Assembly (NCBI GenBank): GCA_009781575.1
Contig: WQXW01000101.1
Location: forward strand, 1-6,619
Reading direction: 5' to 3'
Source of the DNA: Solirubrobacterales bacterium
GTDB taxonomy: Bacteria > Actinomycetota > Thermoleophilia > Solirubrobacterales > Solirubrobacteraceae
DNA length: 6,619 nucleotides
The position numbers and the translations under genes were made by a program. The stretch's first letter is position 1, and every line of letters starts with the position of its first letter. The notes beneath the pieces were generated by a model that did no database searches, was not told the origin of the DNA, and worked only from the letters and a program-made list of their open reading frames with translations. This document shows positions 1 to 4,500 of the stretch, one piece after another.

Positions 1-281
1 CCACCGTCCCGCGCGGCAACACCAACGCCCCCACGATCGCGATCGCCGAGCGCGCCGCCGATCTGATCCGCGGCCGGCCCGCGCCCGTCGGGGCCTCCGT
101 GGCCGGGGCCGTGGCCGGGGCCGTGGCCGTGGCCGGTGCCGGGGCTGGGGCTGCCGGGTCCGGCGGGGCTGCCGGGTCCGCCGGGGCTGCTGGGGCTGCT
201 GGGGCTGCTGGGGCTGCCGGGTCCGGCGGGGCTGCCGGGTCCGGCGGGGCCGCGGCTGGGGCCGGTGTCGCGTCGGGGTAG
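1..281 (+). CDS. GMC oxidoreductase, C-terminal fragment (5' end outside window)
   Basis: The frame is open from the window edge (first full codon at base 3) to TAG at 279-281. The first visible residues read TVPRGNTNAPTIAIAERAAD, which matches the C-terminal signature of glucose-methanol-choline flavoenzymes such as choline dehydrogenase and related alcohol oxidases. In that family the second Asn (codon 24-26) sits where choline oxidase has its catalytic Asn and glucose oxidase a His. These are FAD enzymes that oxidise an alcohol to an aldehyde or ketone; the substrate cannot be told from this fragment. The family normally ends shortly after this helix, about where LIRGRP stands. Here about 66 more residues follow, almost all Gly, Ala, Val and Ser, encoded by tandem repeats; this tail is probably disordered and not part of the fold. 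The Rossmann FAD domain and the other catalytic residue lie upstream of the window. Family call is confident; exact function is unknown. Confidence 0.85.
   Translation, partial: TVPRGNTNAPTIAIAERAADLIRGRPAPVGASVAGAVAGAVAVAGAGAGAAGSGGAAGSAGAAGAAGAAGAAGSGGAAGSGGAAAGAGVASG
147..245 (+). repeat. 9/18-bp tandem repeat inside the GMC C-terminal tail
   Basis: The basic unit is GGGGCTGCT or the longer GGGGCTGCCGGGTCCGGC. Full 18-bp units lie at 147-164, 165-182, 210-227 and 228-245, with three 9-bp units at 183-191, 192-200 and 201-209. Unit lengths are multiples of three, so gain or loss of units keeps the reading frame and only changes the length of the Gly-Ala-Ser tail. Looser GGCCGTGGCCGGGGCC-type repeats precede it from about 100. 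Confidence 0.9.
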
Positions 282-287
282 CCCGGC

Positions 288-404
288 GGTGCCGGTCGAG
301 CAGCGTCCGTTGCGTTTTTTGTTTTGAGGATTGGTTCCGCGCGGAACGAATCCTTAAAACAAATCCCCCCACGCCGCCTCGGACAGGTGTGTTCGAGGCC
401 GGGC
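288..404 (+). repeat. Left copy of a dispersed repeat element (inverted relative to the copy at 6121-6246)
   Basis: Bases 301-404 match the reverse complement of 6121-6225 with about seven substitutions and one single-base indel. The outer edge GGTGCCGGTCGAG (288-300) also matches the reverse complement of 6234-6246, after an 8-nt interruption in the right copy. The element has a palindromic centre (318-363) and an asymmetric inner arm (about 364-404) that is conserved although it is not palindromic. It lies between the GMC stop and the hydrolase start. No transposase and no clear target-site duplication are visible. It could be a REP- or MITE-like element or a protein-binding or regulatory module. 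Confidence 0.9.
318..363. repeat. 46-nt loop-free palindrome in the left element
   Basis: The two halves pair around a centre between 340 and 341: 21 of 23 positions are Watson-Crick pairs, with one G/T pair (326/355) and one G/G mismatch (333/348). The core is the perfect 14-mer GTTCCGCGCGGAAC (334-347), flanked by GGATT/AATCC and then by T-rich/A-rich arms. There is no loop, and neither strand has a U tract after the stem, because the T-rich run always precedes the stem and the A-rich run follows it. That fits a dimer-binding site or a cruciform-forming DNA element better than a classical intrinsic terminator, although an RNA hairpin could still form. Confidence 0.85.
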
Positions 405-498
405 GAGATTCCCGCAAAATGCGCAAGCACCCCACGCCGTGCGGGCGCCGATCGGCTGCGGCGAATCACCCGATGCCGCCTCCGTACAGCCCGGCCAA

Positions 499-504
499 TA
501 CCGT
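499..504 (+). promoter_or_regulatory. Possible -10 element (TACCGT) for a leaderless transcript of the hydrolase operon
   Basis: TACCGT fits the actinobacterial TANNNT -10 pattern and ends six bases before the ATG at 511. The hydrolase start has no purine-rich Shine-Dalgarno sequence. This spacing is what a leaderless mRNA starting at the A of the ATG would need. No convincing -35 box is seen near 476-482. A six-base match in GC-rich DNA is weak evidence. Confidence 0.25.
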
Positions 505-510
505 TACCCC

Positions 511-1302
511 ATGCCAGTGGAGCTGCGTTCCCCGCCCGACGTGCGCACGATCGCTGTGCAGGGACTGCGCACGCGCTACCTGCGGCGGGGGGAGGGGGCG
601 CCCGTGGTGGTGCTCCACGGCTGGGGCGCCTCGATCGAGACCGTGCTGTCGATCGTCGACGGCCTGCGCGCCCACCGCGCCGTCTACGCGCTCGACCTGC
701 CCGGGTTCGGCGAGACCCCTCCCCCGCCCCAACCTTGGGGGGTGGCCGAGTATCAGCGGTTCCTCGCCGCGTTCCTCGACGCGCTCCACATCCCGCCCGC
801 CGCGCTGGTCGCCCACTCCAACGGCGGGCGCGTTGCGATTCGCATGGCCGCCACCGAGCCCGCGCGCGTGCACCAGCTCGTGCTGATCGACTCCGCCGGG
901 ATCCGCGCGCCACGCGGCCCGCGCTACTACAGCCGTGTCGCGATGGCCAAGACCGGCAAGCACGCCGCCCGCCTGGGCGGCGCTCCCGGGCGACGCCTCC
1001 AGCGCCGCCTGCAGCGCCGCGCCGCCTCCTCCGACTACGCCTCCGCCGGCGCCCTGCGCCCCACCTTCGTGCGCCTCGTCAACGAGGACCTGCGCCGCTT
1101 CCTGCCCGCCATCCGCGCGCCCACGCTGCTGGTGTGGGGCTCCAACGACACCGACACCCCGCTCTCCGACGCGCGCCTGATGGAGCGCCTGATCCCCGAC
1201 GCCGGGCTGGTCGTGTTCGAGGGCGCCGGCCACTACAGCTACCTCGATCAGCCCCAGCGCCTCGCCACGATCCTGACCCATTTCCTCGGGGCCGGGCGGT
1301 GA
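511..1302 (+). CDS. Alpha/beta hydrolase, first gene of the Mur ligase/Ddl operon
   Basis: A 263-residue alpha/beta-hydrolase-fold enzyme, full length for the family. Counting from the ATG at 511, the oxyanion strand is VVLHGWGAS (His36), the nucleophile elbow is AHSNGG with Ser103, the probable acid is Asp213 in WGSNDTDTP, and the catalytic His241 lies in GAGHYSYLD. The elbow has Ala where the usual GxSxG motif starts with Gly. A very basic lid lies between strands beta-6 and beta-7. I start at ATG 511 because the family-like sequence begins just after it; an upstream in-frame GTG at 439 would add 24 residues without family character. The stop (1300-1302) overlaps the GTG of the Mur ligase, so the two are probably translationally coupled. 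The substrate is unknown: an ester, amide or peptide linked to the cell envelope is plausible from context only. No signal peptide is seen, so it should be cytoplasmic. Confidence 0.85.
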   Translation: MPVELRSPPDVRTIAVQGLRTRYLRRGEGAPVVVLHGWGASIETVLSIVDGLRAHRAVYALDLPGFGETPPPPQPWGVAEYQRFLAAFLDALHIPPAALVAHSNGGRVAIRMAATEPARVHQLVLIDSAGIRAPRGPRYYSRVAMAKTGKHAARLGGAPGRRLQRRLQRRAASSDYASAGALRPTFVRLVNEDLRRFLPAIRAPTLLVWGSNDTDTPLSDARLMERLIPDAGLVVFEGAGHYSYLDQPQRLATILTHFLGAGR

Positions 1303-3077
1303 GCGCGTTCCTCGGCGCCGCCGCCTCGCTCGCGGCGGTCGCGCTGGTGGTGCGGCTCGCCGGGCGCCAGCACCGGCTGCTGCACCTCTTTCAGCTCGAG
1401 CACTACGAGCCCGCGCGCCTGACCCTGTGGCTGCGCCGCCGCCGCGAGCGCCGGCCCCGGGCGGAGCTGGCCGGCGCCGGCGCGCTGTACGTGCTGGCCG
1501 GCGCGCTCGCCGCGTGGGTCTCCCGCTGGGCCGCCGGCGCGGTGCTGCTCGCCACGATCCCCCCCGCGATCGCGCTCGGCGTGCGCGACTGGCGCCGGCC
1601 CGCGGTCAAGCCGCTGGTGCTCACCCCGCGCGCCACCCGCCTGCTCGGCGCGAGCCTCGCCCCACCGCTCGCGCTGGCGCTCGCCACGATCGCGCTCGCC
1701 TCGGTGGAGCTCAGCGCGGTTGCGCTCTCGATCGTGCTCGCGCTGGCGTGGCTCGCGCTGGCGCTCGCCCCCGAGACGTTGCTCTCGGCAAATCGCGCGC
1801 TCGCCCCCGTGCAGGCGTCGATCAACCGCCGCTACGTGCGCGCCGCGCGCGCCACGCTCGAGCGCCAGCGACCGCTCACGATCGGGGTCACCGGCTCCTA
1901 CGGCAAGACCACCACCAAGTTCTGCCTGGGCGCCGTGCTGGGCGAGCAGCGGCCCACGCTCGTCACACCCGACTCCTACAACAGCCACCTGGGGGTGGTG
2001 CGCACGATCAACGAGCGCCTGCGCCCCTCCCACGAGGTGTTCGTGGTCGAGATGGGCATGTACCGCCGCGGCGACATCGCCGAGCTGTGCGCGCTCGTGC
2101 ACCCCACCATCGGCGTGATCACCGCGATCGGGCCCATGCATCTGGAGCGGCTCGGCTCGATCGACGCGATCGCCGCCGCCAAGGGCGAGCTGCTCGACGC
2201 GCTCCCACCCCACGGCCACCTCGTCACCAACGCCGACGACGAGCGCTGCCGCGCGCTCGCCGCGCGCGCCCACGTGCCGGTCACGCTCTTCTCGATCGAC
2301 CACCCCGACGCCGCGGTGCGCGCCTCCGAAATCCGCATCGCCGGGGGTCGCACGCAGTTCGCGCTTCACCTGCCCCACCTGGGGGGAGGGGCGCCAGTCG
2401 CGCCGGGTGCCGCAGGGGCGCCCGCCGCGCATCGCGCCGCGGGCCCCGCCGCGCGGGGCGCCGCCGGGCCGCTGGAGGTCTCCGCGCAGCTGCTCGGCCG
2501 CCACAACGTGCACAACCTGCTGGCCGCCGCCGCGGTCGGCTCGGTGGTGGGGCTCCAGCCCGCCACAATCGCGCGCGCGCTCTCGCAGGTGCGCGCGCCC
2601 GCGCATCGGTTGCAACCGATCCACAACAACTCCGCCGGGGTGGTGGTGATCGACGACGCCTACAACTCCAACCCCCACGGCGCCGCCGCCGCGCTGGAAG
2701 TGCTGCGCGAGCACGACGCCGCGCGCCGCCTGCTGGTCACGCCCGGCATGGTCGAACTGGGCGCGCTGGAGTCCACGCTCAACCGCGAGCTCGGCGAGCG
2801 CGCGGGGGCGGTGTGCGACATGGTCATCCTCGTCGGCCCCGAGCGCACGCGCCCCATCTTCGAGGGCCTTCTGGCGGGCGGCATGGAGGAGCGCGACGTG
2901 CGCGTGGTGCGCGACATCCACGAGGCCACCGCCGTGCTGCGCCACTCCACGCGCCCCGGCGACGTGGTGCTGTTCGAGAACGATCTGCCCGACACCTACG
3001 CCGAGCCCCAGCGCGCCGAGCCCCAGCGCGCCGAGCCCCAGCGCGCCGAGAGCCACCGCGCCGAGAGCCATCAATAG
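1299..3077 (+). CDS. Membrane-anchored Mur ligase, MurF-like (D-Ala-D-Ala-adding)
   Basis: A 592-residue protein starting at GTG 1299, inside the hydrolase stop codon. Residues 1-160 hold five likely membrane segments (about 3-22, 56-75, 77-95, 115-135, 138-158). The loops rich in Arg (about 23-55, 96-114, 163-190) would be cytoplasmic, giving N-out topology and a cytoplasmic catalytic part. The Mur ATPase domain follows: P-loop GVTGSYGKTTTK (196-207), Glu251 in EMGMYRRGDI, His281 in PMHLERLGS, Lys295 in AAAKGEL (the position carbamylated in Mur ligases) and NADDE (311-315). The C-terminal Mur domain has GRHNVHN (400-406) and DDAYNSNP (452-459), close to the DDSYNANP motif of MurF. MurF joins D-Ala-D-Ala to UDP-MurNAc-tripeptide with ATP. 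The usual N-terminal substrate-binding domain is not recognisable; the membrane region stands in its place, so a lipid-linked acceptor is possible. There is an Ala/Gly/Pro insert at about 362-390 and a repetitive tail from 568. The murF symbol is withheld because of this architecture. Confidence 0.85.
   Translation: MSAFLGAAASLAAVALVVRLAGRQHRLLHLFQLEHYEPARLTLWLRRRRERRPRAELAGAGALYVLAGALAAWVSRWAAGAVLLATIPPAIALGVRDWRRPAVKPLVLTPRATRLLGASLAPPLALALATIALASVELSAVALSIVLALAWLALALAPETLLSANRALAPVQASINRRYVRAARATLERQRPLTIGVTGSYGKTTTKFCLGAVLGEQRPTLVTPDSYNSHLGVVRTINERLRPSHEVFVVEMGMYRRGDIAELCALVHPTIGVITAIGPMHLERLGSIDAIAAAKGELLDALPPHGHLVTNADDERCRALAARAHVPVTLFSIDHPDAAVRASEIRIAGGRTQFALHLPHLGGGAPVAPGAAGAPAAHRAAGPAARGAAGPLEVSAQLLGRHNVHNLLAAAAVGSVVGLQPATIARALSQVRAPAHRLQPIHNNSAGVVVIDDAYNSNPHGAAAALEVLREHDAARRLLVTPGMVELGALESTLNRELGERAGAVCDMVILVGPERTRPIFEGLLAGGMEERDVRVVRDIHEATAVLRHSTRPGDVVLFENDLPDTYAEPQRAEPQRAEPQRAESHRAESHQ
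3000..3074 (+). repeat. Five 15-bp tandem units forming the Mur ligase C-terminal tail
   Basis: Units begin at 3000, 3015, 3030, 3045 and 3060. The first three are identical (GCCGAGCCCCAGCGC); the last two are diverged (GCCGAGAGCCACCGC and GCCGAGAGCCATCAA). They encode AEPQR three times, then AESHR and AESHQ, directly before TAG at 3075. The unit length is a multiple of three, so copy number can vary without a frameshift. The tail lies beyond the last element of the Mur fold (GDVVLFENDLPD) and is probably flexible. Confidence 0.95.
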
Positions 3078-3089
3078 GCTTCCGCCTCC

Positions 3090-4382
3090 ATGCCCGACCC
3101 CGGACTCCGCGTGGGCGTCGCCTTTGGCGGGCGCTCCGTCGAGCACGACGTCTCGATCATCACCGGCCTGCAGGCGCTGGGCGTGCTCGCCGAGCGCCAC
3201 CGCCCCGTGCCCATCTACCTCTCCCGCTCCGGCCGCTGGTACACCGGCGAGGAGCTGCGCGACCTGGAGACCTACCGGCAGGGTGGCCCCGACGGCCGTC
3301 TGCCCGCGCAGGAGGTCCACTTCGACCTGCACAACGGGCGCCTGCTCACCGCCACGCGCGGAGGGGGAGCCGAGCGCCACGCCGAGCGTCGCGGCGGGGG
3401 TGAGCGTCGCGGCGGTGGCGCCGAGCGCCGGGGCGGGCTGCTCGGCGGCCGGCTGGGGCAGCGCGGGCGGGTGTCGCAGGGCGCTCCCGGCGGAGAGTGG
3501 GGCGGGGAGGCGATCGCACTCGACGCGGTGGTGCTCGCCACGCACGGCACCCAGGGGGAGGACGGCTGCCTGGCCGGCGCGCTGGAGCTCGCGCGGGTGC
3601 CCTACGCCGGTTCGTCGGTCGGCGCCGCCGCGGCCACGATGGACAAGGTCACCACCAAGGCGATCCTCGCGCAGGCCGGGCTGCCCGCGCTCGATCACCT
3701 CGCGCTGCGCCGCGATGAGTGGGAGAGCGATCGCGCCGCCACCGTCGCGCGCGTGGCCCAGCGCCTGGGTGTCCCCCTCTATCTGAAGCCCGCCTCGCTG
3801 GGCTCGAGCGTGGGGGTCAGCCGGTGCACCGACGAGCGCGAGCTCGACCAGGCGCTCGAGCTGGGCTTCGAGCTCGACCGTGTCTGCCTCGCCGAACCCG
3901 CGCTCGAGGGGGGGCGCGAGATCAACTGCGCCGTGCTCGGCCGCCCCGGGATCCCGCCGCGTGTGTCGGTGTGCGAGCAGCCGATCGCCCACCAGGAGTT
4001 TCTCTCATTCGACGACAAGTACATGCGCGGCCACAAGGGCGAGGGTATGAAGGGCGCCCAGCGCCTGATCCCCGCGCCCCTCGATCAGGAGCTCACGCGG
4101 CGCATTCAGGCCCTCGCGTGCCGCGCGTTCGCCGCGTTCGCCTGCGCCGGGGTCGCGCGCGTCGACTTCCTGCTGGACTCGCACCACAACATTTACGTCA
4201 ACGAGCTCAACACGATCCCCGGCTCCTTCTCCTTCTATCTGTGGGAGCCCTCCGGGCTGCCGTTCGTGACACTCATGGACGAGCTGCTGGACATCGCGCT
4301 CGCCGAGGCGCGCGAGTCCTCGCGCACCACCACGGTGTTCGACACAAATCTGCTGGCCCAGCGCGCCGGGGCGAAGGCGTGA
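3090..4382 (+). CDS. D-alanine--D-alanine ligase family protein 1 (long form with Arg/Gly insert)
   Basis: A 430-residue ATP-grasp ligase starting at ATG 3090, 12 bp after the Mur ligase stop, with no Shine-Dalgarno sequence in the gap. The Ddl fold is complete: FGGRSVEHDVS with Glu18, THGTQGEDG (151-159), MDK (184-186), KPASLGSSVGVS with Lys233 and Ser239, DDKY with Lys310-Tyr311, RVDF with Arg357 and Asp359, and NELNTIPGS with metal-binding Glu372 and Asn374. Glu18, Ser239 and Tyr311 correspond to the Glu-Ser-Tyr set of E. coli DdlB; keeping Lys-Tyr argues against a VanA-type D-lactate ligase. The expected reaction is ATP-dependent joining of two D-Ala in the cytoplasm. Most Ddl proteins are about 310-370 residues; here about 45-50 extra residues (about 90-139), rich in Arg, Gly and Glu, interrupt the N-terminal domain. 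The C-terminal loop FYLWEPSG after the catalytic motif differs from the usual Ddl sequence, so the second amino acid may differ. Confidence 0.88.
   Translation: MPDPGLRVGVAFGGRSVEHDVSIITGLQALGVLAERHRPVPIYLSRSGRWYTGEELRDLETYRQGGPDGRLPAQEVHFDLHNGRLLTATRGGGAERHAERRGGGERRGGGAERRGGLLGGRLGQRGRVSQGAPGGEWGGEAIALDAVVLATHGTQGEDGCLAGALELARVPYAGSSVGAAAATMDKVTTKAILAQAGLPALDHLALRRDEWESDRAATVARVAQRLGVPLYLKPASLGSSVGVSRCTDERELDQALELGFELDRVCLAEPALEGGREINCAVLGRPGIPPRVSVCEQPIAHQEFLSFDDKYMRGHKGEGMKGAQRLIPAPLDQELTRRIQALACRAFAAFACAGVARVDFLLDSHHNIYVNELNTIPGSFSFYLWEPSGLPFVTLMDELLDIALAEARESSRTTTVFDTNLLAQRAGAKA
3372..3437 (+). repeat. Repeat encoding (A)ERRGGG inside ddl-like gene 1
   Basis: Two 18-bp units, 3384-3401 and 3402-3419, differ at only two bases and encode ERRGGG. 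A third, diverged copy (AERRGG) follows at 3420-3437, and a half-like AERHAER stretch precedes. The repeat forms the core of the strongly basic insert at residues about 95-116 of ligase 1. Its length is a multiple of three, so the frame is kept. Confidence 0.8.
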
Positions 4383-4420
4383 GGCGCACCGTCAGCGCGG
4401 GTGACAGCGGGGTCGGGCGG

Positions 4421-4500
4421 TGAGTGCGGGTGAGCGCGGGTGAGCGCGGGTGAGCGCGGGGGAGACCCGGTGAGCGCGGGGGAGAGGCGGTGAGCGACGG
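4421..4500 (+). repeat. Decamer tandem array spanning the start region of ddl-like gene 2
   Basis: Eight consecutive 10-bp units begin at 4421. Four match TGAGCGCGGG exactly (4431, 4441, 4451, 4471), one has a single change (TGAGTGCGGG, 4421), and 4461, 4481 and 4491 are diverged (GGAGACCCGG, GGAGAGGCGG, TGAGCGACGG). Many unit junctions create GTGAG, so candidate GTG starts recur every 10 bp in rotating frames. The last two units contain the Shine-Dalgarno sequence and the actual start of ligase 2. The rest of the ligase 1/ligase 2 gap (4383-4420) looks like an eroded continuation of the same sequence. Confidence 0.85.
4481..4487 (+). promoter_or_regulatory. Ribosome binding site of ddl-like gene 2 (GGAGAGG)
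   Basis: GGAGAGG, preceded by GGG, lies three bases before the GTG at 4490 (five bases counting from GGAG). It is the clearest Shine-Dalgarno sequence in the operon and decides the start, since the in-frame GTG at 4430 runs into a TGA within a few codons. It is itself a diverged unit of the decamer array. Confidence 0.65.

Noticed and set aside
334..347. ParB (parS) or LexA site
   Set aside because: The 14-mer GTTCCGCGCGGAAC resembles parS in length and symmetry only; the parS core GTTTCACGTGAAAC differs at several positions. A LexA box has GAAC and GTTC in the opposite arrangement.
439..510. GTG 439 as the hydrolase start
   Set aside because: It adds 24 residues without family character; the ATG at 511 is directly before the conserved part and has a plausible -10 element.
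324..1298. Upstream extension of the Mur ligase frame (open from 324)
   Set aside because: It overlaps the well-supported hydrolase, has an Arg/Pro/Ala composition typical of out-of-frame GC-rich DNA, and begins inside the repeat element. The Mur ligase starts with a membrane segment at 1299.
1427..3403. A 658-codon plus-strand open frame
   Set aside because: It is the shifted frame of the Mur ligase gene with Arg/Pro/Ala-rich translation and no motifs.
1248..3992. A 914-codon open frame on the minus strand
   Set aside because: It is antisense to the Mur ligase and ligase 1, has low-complexity Gly/Ala/Arg/His composition and no recognisable domain. High GC content keeps stops rare in such frames.
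4421..4500. CRISPR array
   Set aside because: Units are 10 bp and directly adjacent with no spacers.
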